Of a stretch of DNA of 6,219 nt, positions 1-5,222 are shown in pieces. Origin of the DNA: an uncultured Collinsella sp. Lineage in GTDB: Bacteria; Actinomycetota; Coriobacteriia; Coriobacteriales; Coriobacteriaceae. The stretch's first letter is position 1, and each line of letters opens with the position of its first letter. Below the pieces are notes generated by a model. It did not search any database. It worked only from the letters and a program-made list of their open reading frames with translations, and had not been told where the DNA came from. The stretch covers positions 1 to 6,219 of the forward strand of contig URVK01000100.1 in NCBI GenBank assembly GCA_900551305.1, in the 5' to 3' direction. A program made the translations under genes and the position numbers.

Positions 1-1883
1 CCGTTCTTGATGCCGCGCGCCTGGGCGTCCGCGGGATTCATGCGGACAAAGCCGGGCTCGTCGGCAAGCAGTGCCAGCGTCTTGCAGTTGCCGGTCATCG
101 AGCGGCAGCTGTAGTGGCCGACCTCGCGGACGGTGCACAGGATGAGCGGGTACTCATCGTCGGGAAGCTCGGAGGGCGCCTCCCAATCGTGCGCCATCAG
201 GTTGGCGCGGCCGTCCTTGGTGGTGAACTTGCCGCCAGCGAACATGTCGGGCGTACCGTGGTCGTTCACATCGGTGCTCTTGACCGGCCACTGGGCGTAA
301 CCGCCCTCGGGAGCCATCTTCTCGTAGGTTGCGCCCACAAAGTTGGGGCACAGGCTGATGCACTCGTTCCAGATCTGCTCGGTGTTGTCGTAGTGCATGG
401 GGTAACCCATACGCGTAGACAGGTCCGCGAAGATCTCCCAGTCGTGACGGCACTCGCCCTTGGGCGGAACGGCCGCGTCAAAGTGCTGGAAGCTACGGTC
501 GGATGCGGTAAAGACACCCTCGTGCTCGCCCCAAGAGGTGGCAGGTAGGATGACGTCGGCGAGCATGGTCGTCTGCGTCATAAAGATGTCCTGGCAAATG
601 AACAGATCCAGCTCGGAGAGCGTCTTGCGCATTCCGGCCGAATCGGGCTCGGTCTGCACCGGGTCCTCGCCGTAGTTGTAGAAGCAGTGCACCTTGCCCT
701 CGTCGACCAGGTGGCCCAGGTCGGTGAGCTTGTAGCCCTCCTCGAGCGGGAGCTTTTCCTCGGGCACGCCCCAAGCCTTGGCAAACTTGGCACGCACTGC
801 CGGGTCGGTGACCTTCTGGTAGCCAGGGTACAGGTTGGGCAGCATGCCCATATCACAGGAGCCCTGGACGTTATTCTGGCCACGCACGGGCGCGAGACCG
901 GAATTGGGTTTGCCGATCTGGCCGGCAACGCAGGCGATGGAGGCGATGGTGTGCACCGTCTTCAGGTTCTGCTTCTGCTGGCATACGCCCATGCCCCAGC
1001 CAATGATGGCAGAGGGCTTCGCCGTGGCGTACATCTCGGCAGCTTGGTGGATCAACGCGGGCTCGACACCCGTGATGTCCTGTACGGATTCGGGAGTGTA
1101 GTTCTTGATGGTCTCCCACCACTCGTCAAAGCCGTTCGTATGCTCGGCGACGAATTCCTTGTCGTAGAGGCCATCGTTGACCAAGCAGTTGGCAAAGGCG
1201 TTGAGGAACGCGACGTTGCAACCGTTCTTGATCGGAAGGTAGAGATCGGCGATACGCGCGGTTTCGATATGGCGCGGATCGGCGACGATGATCTTGCAAC
1301 CCTTTTCTTTGGCTCGCACGATACGCCTTGCGACGATGGGGTGCGAATCGGCAGGGTTATAGCCGAAGAGGAAAATGCAGCCCGCATCCTCCATACCGGG
1401 GATGGAGCATGACATGCAACCTGAACCAACCGTGTCCATCAGACCGAGGACAGTAGGGCCGTGTCAAGTACGGGCGCAGTTGTCTACGCTGTGGGTGCCG
1501 ATGCACGCACGCGTAAACTTCTGCATGACGTAATTCGCCTCATTGCCGCCGCCTCGCGAGGAGCCGGTGGTCATGACAGCGTTAGGACCATATTCGTCAA
1601 TTATGGCCTGCATCTTAGATGCGGTGAAATCCAGTGCCTCGTCCCAGCTTACGCGCTCAAGATCCGCGCCCTTGGTGCGGCGGATCATCGGGTGCAGTAC
1701 GCGAGGAGTCAAGATCTTGGTGTCGTTGATGAAGTCGTAGCCGCTCATGCCCTTAAGGGACAGCTCGCCCTGATTGGTGATGCCGTTGAGCGGTTCGGTA
1801 CCCACAACCTGGCCGTTTTGGACCAAGAGGTTAAACTGGCAACCGGCGCCGCAGTACGGGCAGATCACTTTATGCTTCTCCAT
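1..1883 (-). CDS. fdhF: Selenocysteine-containing formate dehydrogenase H (molybdopterin oxidoreductase), C-terminus beyond left edge
   Basis: Oxidises formate to CO2 at a bis-MGD molybdenum (or tungsten) site and passes electrons through one [4Fe-4S] cluster, presumably to the adjacent HydN-like ferredoxin and a hydrogenase. The N-terminus shows Cys8, Cys11 and Cys15 (CPYCGAGC), Lys44, then the active site NCART-Sec-HGP with Sec140 (TGA at 1464-1466) and His141. Next come FGYNPADSHP (174-183) and VRGQNNVQG with Arg334, the equivalent of E. coli Arg333. Near the left edge is REVGHYSCRSMTGN, also conserved in FdhH. Reading through the TGA, 627 codons are open with no other stop; E. coli FdhH has 715 residues, so about 90 are missing. 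The ATG at 1883 is chosen because AAGGAGG lies 5 nt upstream and the numbering then matches FdhH exactly; a TTG extension to 1934 has no such support. Oddities are Ser42 in place of the fourth cluster Cys, and Cys156/Cys159 just after Sec. Family assignment is very secure; the electron partner is inferred. Confidence 0.96.
1433..1452 (-). promoter_or_regulatory. Candidate bacterial SECIS hairpin
   Basis: Numbering the mRNA from the U of UGA as 1, nucleotides 15-19 (UGUCC) pair with 30-34 (GGACA). U20-A28 and C21-G27 close a GGUCU loop at 22-26, leaving U29 bulged. In E. coli fdhF the GGUCU loop that SelB recognises occupies exactly the same positions after UGA. The E. coli structure has its bulged U on the 5' side; here the simplest fold puts it on the 3' side. 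The pairing was done by eye. Confidence 0.8.
1464..1466 (-). other. In-frame TGA read as selenocysteine (Sec140)
   Basis: The TGA is codon 140 counted from the ATG at 1883. It sits in NCART-U-HGPTV, matching the E. coli FdhH active site CARV-U-HGPSV at the same residue number. Homology to FdhH continues without a frame change on both sides, so this is not a stop or a frameshift. Recoding needs SelB, tRNA-Sec and the SelA/SelD machinery, none of which is in this window. Confidence 0.95.
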
Positions 1884-1887
1884 GACA

Positions 1888-1895
1888 CCCTCCTT
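1888..1895 (-). promoter_or_regulatory. Ribosome binding site of fdhF
   Basis: The minus strand reads AAGGAGGG, and the AAGGAGG core is 5 nt before the ATG at 1883. This near-perfect anti-16S match fixes the fdhF start and argues against an upstream TTG start at 1934, which would place this motif inside the coding region. Confidence 0.85.
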
Positions 1896-1906
1896 CCTTT
1901 CTCTGC

Positions 1907-1922
1907 TACCGAATACTCGGTA
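1907..1922. repeat. Short hairpin between hydN and fdhF
   Basis: TACCGA and TCGGTA form a perfect 6-bp inverted repeat around a 4-nt loop in the 74-bp gap between the hydN stop and the fdhF start. No T-run follows on the minus strand, so it does not look like an intrinsic terminator. It could mark RNA processing or differential stability between the two cistrons, but this is a guess. Confidence 0.4.
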
Positions 1923-1957
1923 CTTATTTGACAATCATTGGGCCTGTCGCCCGACGC

Positions 1958-2476
1958 TTACGCCTCGTTTTCGATGGTGGCGCGGGCACGCTCGGCAGTC
2001 AGTTCTGCCAGACGCTCCTCGTCTACCAGGGTGAGGCCCTTGGTCGGACACGCCTCGGCACACGCCGGACCGCCGGGACGGTCCACGCACAGGTCGCACT
2101 TGAGCACGAAGCTCTTAGTCTGCGAACCCACGCGCACGTCGCCCATCAAGACGGGGACCTGCGTGGTCGCCACGCTCACGGCGCCAAAGGGGCATGCCAT
2201 GACGCAGCTCTTGCAACCGATGCAGTTGTCCTCGTTGACGCCGATGCGATGGTTCTTTGGATCAAAGAACAAGGCGCCCGTAGGGCAGGCCTTGGCGCAC
2301 GGAGCGTCCTCGCAGTGGTGACATGCCACCGGCGCGGAAATCTCGTAGGTGCGCGTTACGCGCAAGCGAGGTGCGGCGATGTTGCCGGGAATATCGTGTG
2401 CCTCGATGCACGCCGCCATACAGGTTTGGCACCCAATGCAGCGTGAAGAATCAGCCACGACTCGTTTATTGCCCAT
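1958..2476 (-). CDS. hydN: HydN/HycB-like 4 x [4Fe-4S] electron-transfer ferredoxin
   Basis: A 172-residue cytoplasmic ferredoxin-type subunit with 16 cysteines in four groups: 13/16/19/23 (CIGCQTCMAAC), 52/55/60/64 (CHHCEDAPCAKAC), 85/88/91/95 (CIGCKSCVMAC) and 127/130/139/143 (CDLCVDRPGGPACAEAC). This is the layout of E. coli HydN (about 175 residues) and of HycB/HyfA-like subunits, which relay electrons from formate dehydrogenase H to hydrogenase. No signal peptide or membrane segment is seen. It is the first gene of a two-gene operon with fdhF, 74 nt downstream, so it is the likely direct electron acceptor of that enzyme. The ATG at 2476 follows AGGAGG (2488-2493) at a rather long 11-nt spacing. 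An in-frame GTG three codons upstream would lie too close to the Shine-Dalgarno. The family is certain; the choice of HydN over other HycB-like paralogues rests on length and the fdhF context. Confidence 0.9.
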   Translation of the reverse strand: MGNKRVVADSSRCIGCQTCMAACIEAHDIPGNIAAPRLRVTRTYEISAPVACHHCEDAPCAKACPTGALFFDPKNHRIGVNEDNCIGCKSCVMACPFGAVSVATTQVPVLMGDVRVGSQTKSFVLKCDLCVDRPGGPACAEACPTKGLTLVDEERLAELTAERARATIENEA

Positions 2477-2493
2477 GTTGTTCACTCCCTCCT

Positions 2494-2592
2494 GAATCCC
2501 ATGCCGGAGAGACCCTGTCGACGTTGCCCCGGACCGCCCGTGGTCCGGCATCGGCGTATCGAAGCGCATGCGGCGAAACAGGCGCTTCGATA
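2494..2592 (-). promoter_or_regulatory. Structured 5' leader of the hydN-fdhF operon (candidate cis-regulatory RNA)
   Basis: Three inverted repeats crowd this stretch. The first is an 11-bp perfect stem, TATCGAAGCGC (2557-2567) with GCGCTTCGATA (2582-2592). The second is a 7-bp stem, CCGGACC (2529-2535) with GGTCCGG (2542-2548), extendable through TGCC/GGCA (2525-2528 and 2547-2550) if bases are bulged. The third is a long-range 8-bp pairing of 2501-2508 (ATGCCGGA) with 2544-2551 (TCCGGCAT). The last two share bases 2544-2548, so they exclude each other, and the long-range partner lies just before the hydN Shine-Dalgarno. This is the kind of layout used by riboswitches or attenuators. No known class is recognised and the transcription start is not located. 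Confidence 0.45.
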
Positions 2593-2655
2593 GAGTTCCT
2601 CCAACGATATACAGGCTAAATATACGCAGTTGCAGGTGGCAAACTTGAGCATAGG

Positions 2656-2681
2656 CCCTGCAATACGGGTGTATTGCAGGG
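2656..2681. repeat. Perfect 11-bp inverted repeat with 4-nt loop
   Basis: CCCTGCAATAC (2656-2666) and GTATTGCAGGG (2671-2681) are exact reverse complements separated by GGGT. Neither strand has a proper T-run after it (plus strand: GTTTTGG), and no gene ends here because both flanking genes read away from it. An operator for a dimeric regulator, or a hairpin early in the hydN leader, fits better than a terminator. Confidence 0.55.
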
Positions 2682-2790
2682 GTTTTGGCAGGTTGGAATT
2701 ATTCTCTAGAAGCTATAAAGGTGAGTGTATTACATGCGTACACCTCTGAGATTTTTACGCGCTCTCATTTTGGATGTACTACGCTTGTAT

Positions 2791-2814
2791 TCAAGTTAAT
2801 GGTTATTTACTTGA
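2791..2814. promoter_or_regulatory. Palindromic operator candidate for the TA-like pair
   Basis: TCAAGTTAAT and ATTTACTTGA form a 24-bp palindrome with one mismatched pair and a 4-nt centre. It overlaps the -35 hexamer at 2811-2816, where ribbon-helix-helix antitoxins commonly bind to repress their own operon. Binding by the downstream antitoxin is inferred. Confidence 0.45.
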
Positions 2815-2838
2815 GCGAAATAAAGTAATAGTTATAAG
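2811..2838 (+). promoter_or_regulatory. Promoter of the RelB-like/PIN gene pair
   Basis: TTGAGC (2811-2816) and TATAAG (2833-2838) are separated by 16 nt in an AT-rich stretch, resembling a housekeeping sigma promoter. Transcription would start near 2845, giving a leader of about 60 nt to the ATG at 2905. Confidence 0.6.
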
Positions 2839-2904
2839 ATGCTCTGGTATCGGCACGTGCCGCATTTGACCGACTATATTGCACGCTCATTAAGGGGGCC
2901 AGTG

Positions 2905-3228
2905 ATGTCATCGACTCAAAAAAGAGCCATCCTGCAGGTGCGCATTCGCGAGGAAGACAAGCAGCATGCCGAGCATCTCTACGACGCCATGGGCACATCG
3001 CTTGCCGAGGCCGTTCGCCTTTTTGTCGCGCAGAGCATTTTGATGCGCAAGCTTCCCTTTCAACCGGTCGCCGTGCGCTCAAAGGACGGCACCGCCGCCT
3101 ATGGATCGCTCAAAGCATATGGGGACCCCAATCGCCGCTCCGAGGAGCGCAATGTCTGGATTGAGTACCTTGCTACAGAAAGCGACGATTCGATTTTGGG
3201 TCCCGAGGAAGTAGATATCCATGAGTAG
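2905..3228 (+). CDS. RelB/DinJ-family antitoxin-like protein
   Basis: This 107-residue protein has an N-terminal ribbon-helix-helix of the RelB/DinJ type: a beta strand around residues 7-14 (RAILQVRI), helix A about 16-29, and helix B about 32-48 (SLAEAVRLFVAQSILMRK), ending in the LPF signature (50-52) typical of DinJ relatives. The C-terminal half (about 55-107) is acidic towards its end and would be the toxin-binding part. The ATG at 2905 is preferred over an upstream ATG at 2839, because AAGGGGG lies 6 nt before it and the RHH begins close after it; a GTG at 2902 is a close alternative. Its last codons overlap the next gene by 8 nt, so the two are probably translationally coupled. It likely neutralises the PIN protein and represses the operon, a role inferred from family and context. 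Confidence 0.82.
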   Translation: MSSTQKRAILQVRIREEDKQHAEHLYDAMGTSLAEAVRLFVAQSILMRKLPFQPVAVRSKDGTAAYGSLKAYGDPNRRSEERNVWIEYLATESDDSILGPEEVDIHE

Positions 3229-3697
3229 CACCATCATCGACGAGACCGTCATCCTACGCTACCTGCTTGACGACGACGAAGTTCTGTCACCGCGCGCCGC
3301 CAAGGTCATCGCCACGCGCACCGCTCGCGTCTACCCCGAAATCATCACGCGCGTCGTGGTCACGCTGCGCGACGTCTATAAGGTTCCCCGCGTTGAGATT
3401 GCTGCGGCCTTGAAAAGGCTGCTCGATGACGTCATGGTCGACGAGCCCACCGTTGTCGCCCTTGCCGTCAAACTCTTTGGCAAGACCCATATGGACTTTA
3501 CCGACTGCCTCCTCGCAGCCCGAACCGCCATCTACAACGATGATGTCGTGAGCTTTGGCAAGCCCATCATCCAAGGCATGATCGATTACCGTCGCAAGCG
3601 CCAAACCGCTGCCGAAGTCCGCGACCGTGCCGCCGAAGCCCGCAGCCGAAGCACCGACTCCACCATCGACAAACTCCGCCACCGCCCTCGCAGCTAA
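3221..3697 (+). CDS. PIN-domain protein, probable VapC-like RNase toxin with altered active site
   Basis: A 158-residue protein. Residues 4-20 (TIIDETVILRYLLDDDE) match the opening strand of PIN RNases, whose usual IDTNVLLRYL carries the first catalytic Asp (Asp7 here). MDFTDCLLAA (91-100) matches the third conserved motif, supplying Asp92/Asp95, followed by the VVSFGK strand (109-114). Two positions are unusual. The Glu normally found before the VLR-like helix appears as Arg44 in TRVVVTLRDVY, although Glu40 is nearby. The final Asp of the usual TFD motif is Gly113. The tail from about 124 is very basic (RRKRQ and several Arg) and may bind nucleic acid. PIN toxins cleave RNA such as tRNA, but activity is uncertain given these substitutions. 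It starts inside the antitoxin gene, overlapping by 8 nt, as is typical of type II TA operons. The family is fairly sure; toxicity is inferred. Confidence 0.75.
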   Translation: MSSTIIDETVILRYLLDDDEVLSPRAAKVIATRTARVYPEIITRVVVTLRDVYKVPRVEIAAALKRLLDDVMVDEPTVVALAVKLFGKTHMDFTDCLLAARTAIYNDDVVSFGKPIIQGMIDYRRKRQTAAEVRDRAAEARSRSTDSTIDKLRHRPRS

Positions 3698-3710
3698 CCC
3701 CATCCCCTCC

Positions 3711-3781
3711 TAAGTTGCGGTGAAATACGGACTGTTTTTGCTGGTCAAACCGCAAAACAGTCCGTATTTCACCGCAACTTA
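3711..3781. repeat. Long palindrome, copy 1 (28-bp perfect arms, 15-nt loop)
   Basis: Bases 3711-3738 are the exact reverse complement of 3754-3781, separated by a 15-nt loop. The arms contain the core TTGCGGTGAAATACGGACT, also found in copy 2 at 4995-5061. It sits between the convergent ends of the PIN gene (stop at 3697) and the AbiEi-like gene (stop at 3808), so it may also act as a bidirectional terminator. Its left arm, extended outward to 3701, recurs inverted at 5036-5073. Confidence 0.9.
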
Positions 3782-3807
3782 TTGAAGGTGGACCGCGAAC
3801 GATTTTG

Positions 3808-4830
3808 CTATCGGGATTCGGCGTAGGGTTTTGTTGTCGGAATGCCGTAACCGCGCATCATGGCACCGAACGATTCTACGTCGTAGGTGTCCGAGAGTTT
3901 GAAATGAATGATGTTGTGGCCCATGGCGCGAAGGTTCGCGTCGCGCATGAGGGCCGCTCGATACGTTTTTGCCGCCGCCCGCTCTGGATCATTTTGAGCC
4001 TCGTCTTCAAACTTGCCTAGCCCATGCAGCTCTGCCAGCGTCCATGAGCCGTCTGGCATCTGCCAGCCATAATCTGCTAGATAATAGCCAGCGTTTCCCG
4101 GTCGCGTTATCTCAACTTGAAGCTCAGGCGCGGCAACCCCAGCGAGAATCATCGCTGCTCTCGCCTCGGACTCGCCGCCGTTGTCTGACCTGCCATCCAT
4201 ATAATCAAAAACGTCAAAAGCACGCGCGATGCCATGCAGCCCTCGACAATTTGCCTGCGCATATGCTCGCAGCTCTTCGCGTTCGACATCGTACTCACGG
4301 GCCAAGCCATCGACATAACCCAGCGCATAGCGAAAGGCGCTCGATCGCGCGATATCAACAACCGTTCGACACGGATCCGTCAGTGTAAACAGACCAAGCC
4401 GCCACACTTCGCCCGGGCGCCAGCGCTTGTATTCAACGAACTCATACGTATCACGCCTTGTAGACCGTGGCAGCAACACTTGCACTTTATCCAGAAGCGT
4501 ATACGCCGAGCCGATGCCGTAGAGCAGCGCTGCTGTCGCTCCGCAAAACACAGCATCCGGTTCAACGACCGCAATAGCGGATGCCAGCTGAAAGATGCGA
4601 TCTTCAACCCCAAGATTATTCCAATAGACCGGATCCGCATACACGTGGTTGTAAAGACGAAGCATGAGCTCTTCCTGCATAAGCTCACGCGCACGGCGTT
4701 CATCCCAAGGATCAATTGTTATAAGCAGCTGTCCATCTTGATGAATTCCAACGGCCGAGAATAGCATTCTTGCATATGACTGCGGAAAATGTTTGCCTTT
4801 ATCGAGCATGGCCAACCCCATAACCATCAC
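3808..4830 (-). CDS. AbiEi-like protein with DUF559/PD-(D/E)XK-like C-terminal domain
   Basis: About 340 residues, no signal peptide or membrane segment. The N-terminal half resembles AbiEi-type antitoxin/regulator proteins of actinobacteria: a basic-acidic stretch leading to LYNHVYAD (59-66), FCGATAALLYGIG (95-107), an LLPRSTRR segment (119-126), and LFTLTDPCRTVVDIAR (147-162), which is the usual T-x-x-RT-vvDla signature. The C-terminal half has ESEAR (220-224), YLADYGWQ with Asp253, and AELHGLGKFED with Glu267 and Lys273. These are the spacing and residues of DUF559/Vsr-like PD-(D/E)XK folds, though His replaces the Asp common after E-x. Type IV antitoxins of this family regulate an AbiEii nucleotidyltransferase toxin, but no such partner lies nearby. 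The start is uncertain: GTG 4830, ATG 4827, ATG 4818 and ATG 4809 are all in frame, with only weak ribosome sites. It is flanked by two related palindromes. Function is unknown; a regulatory or defence role is inferred. Confidence 0.7.
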   Translation of the reverse strand: MMVMGLAMLDKGKHFPQSYARMLFSAVGIHQDGQLLITIDPWDERRARELMQEELMLRLYNHVYADPVYWNNLGVEDRIFQLASAIAVVEPDAVFCGATAALLYGIGSAYTLLDKVQVLLPRSTRRDTYEFVEYKRWRPGEVWRLGLFTLTDPCRTVVDIARSSAFRYALGYVDGLAREYDVEREELRAYAQANCRGLHGIARAFDVFDYMDGRSDNGGESEARAAMILAGVAAPELQVEITRPGNAGYYLADYGWQMPDGSWTLAELHGLGKFEDEAQNDPERAAAKTYRAALMRDANLRAMGHNIIHFKLSDTYDVESFGAMMRGYGIPTTKPYAESR

Positions 4831-4994
4831 GGCGGAGAGAATACCATTACGCTATCGCATGCTTCCGTCCGCAGGCCTTGCCAAAAGCTGACCAAAAGCT
4901 TGACGTCGCAGGTCAGAGCTTCAAAAAATATTTCCACTCTCGGTAGACGGTCGCTACGACCCTCCCAACGGCATCAAAATCCAACCTTACAAAT

Positions 4995-5061
4995 AGTTGC
5001 GGTGAAATACGGACTACATGGGCCATAAAAGCCGGAAAACAGTCCGTATTTCACCGCAACT
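4995..5061. repeat. Long palindrome, copy 2 (21-bp perfect arms, 25-nt loop)
   Basis: Bases 4995-5015 are the exact reverse complement of 5041-5061, with the same core TTGCGGTGAAATACGGACT as copy 1. The right arm is the better preserved end: together with its flanks (5036-5073) it matches the left arm of copy 1 over 38 bp in inverted orientation. The left arm diverges immediately outside the 21-bp core. It lies between the promoter side of the AbiEi-like gene and the tRNA terminator. Confidence 0.9.
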
Positions 5062-5095
5062 TAGGAGGGGATGTGGGGTCTCCGTCATGTATACG

Positions 5096-5131
5096 AAAAT
5101 GGCTCTGGTCCCAAAAGGAACCAGAGCCATT
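5096..5131 (-). terminator. Intrinsic terminator of the tRNA operon
   Basis: On the minus strand AATGGCTCTGGT pairs with ACCAGAGCCATT (12 bp), then one mismatch, 2 bp and a TTTT loop. The descending stem runs into ATTTTCG. It starts 12 nt after the CCA end of tRNA-Gly, where the operon should end. Confidence 0.8.
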
Positions 5132-5142
5132 CATCTATCTTA

Positions 5143-5216
5143 TGGAGCGGGCGACGGGAATCGAACCCGCGTCATCAGCTTGGAAGGCTGGGGTTCTACC
5201 ATTGAACTACGCCCGC
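5143..5216 (-). tRNA. tRNA-Gly(UCC)
   Basis: A 74-nt cloverleaf with the CCA end encoded. The acceptor is GCGGGCG/CGCCCGC, the anticodon loop CTTCCAA gives UCC (plus-strand positions 5182-5184), and the T arm is GCGGGTTCGATTCCCGT. The sequence around the anticodon, CAGCCTTCCAAGCTGATGA, equals that of E. coli tRNA-Gly(UCC). It follows tRNA-Pro by 6 nt and is co-transcribed with it. Confidence 0.97.
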
Positions 5217-5222
5217 AAGATA

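Larger units (their letters stand above)
2477..2904. other. Divergent intergenic region between hydN and the TA-like pair
   Basis: This 428-bp stretch holds no convincing gene. The hydN-proximal part is GC-rich and full of inverted repeats. The part from about 2690 to 2840 is AT-rich and carries promoter-like elements for the rightward gene pair. A second possible rightward promoter is TTGGAA (2693-2698) with TATAAA (2714-2719), but its 15-nt spacer is short. No clear -35/-10 pair for the leftward hydN transcript could be picked out, although AT-rich GTATATTTAG on the minus strand near 2616-2625 may contain the -10. Confidence 0.6.
3701..5073. mobile_element. Candidate composite unit bounded by 38-bp inverted repeats
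   Basis: Bases 3701-3738 and 5036-5073 are perfect 38-bp inverted repeats of each other, beginning CATCCCCTCC on the left and ending GGAGGGGATG on the right. Each is the outer arm of one palindrome, and the AbiEi-like gene lies between. No transposase is present and no clear target-site duplication is seen, so this could be a passively moved cassette, a pair of independent hairpin (MITE- or REP-like) insertions, or a product of recombination between repeats. Mobility is inferred from the repeat geometry alone. Confidence 0.4.

Noticed and set aside
687..1412. 241-codon plus-strand open frame opposite fdhF
   Set aside because: Antisense shadow produced by GC-rich codon use. No recognisable family, while the minus strand encodes clear FdhH.
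1907..1922. Terminator between hydN and fdhF
   Set aside because: The stem is only 6 bp, without a following T-run. The two genes make functional sense as one operon.
1464..1934. Separate small protein of 156 residues starting at TTG 1934 and ending at TGA 1464
   Set aside because: It is the N-terminal part of fdhF with an over-long start. The real start is ATG 1883 with AAGGAGG upstream, and the TGA encodes selenocysteine.
1928..2446. Plus-strand open frame opposite hydN
   Set aside because: It covers the 16-cysteine ferredoxin gene in antisense and shows no protein family signal.
2593..2700. Sigma-54 promoter for hydN-fdhF, as in E. coli fdhF
   Set aside because: No GG-N10-GC element with the expected TGGCAC/TTGC context was seen upstream of hydN on the minus strand, and actinobacteria generally lack sigma-54.
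3711..5061. CRISPR array
   Set aside because: Only two repeat units, each an internal palindrome, 1.2 kb apart with a gene between. There are no regular spacers and no cas genes.
5143..5216. Phage-style attachment site at the 3' end of tRNA-Gly
   Set aside because: No second copy of the tRNA 3' end, and no integrase, was found in the window.
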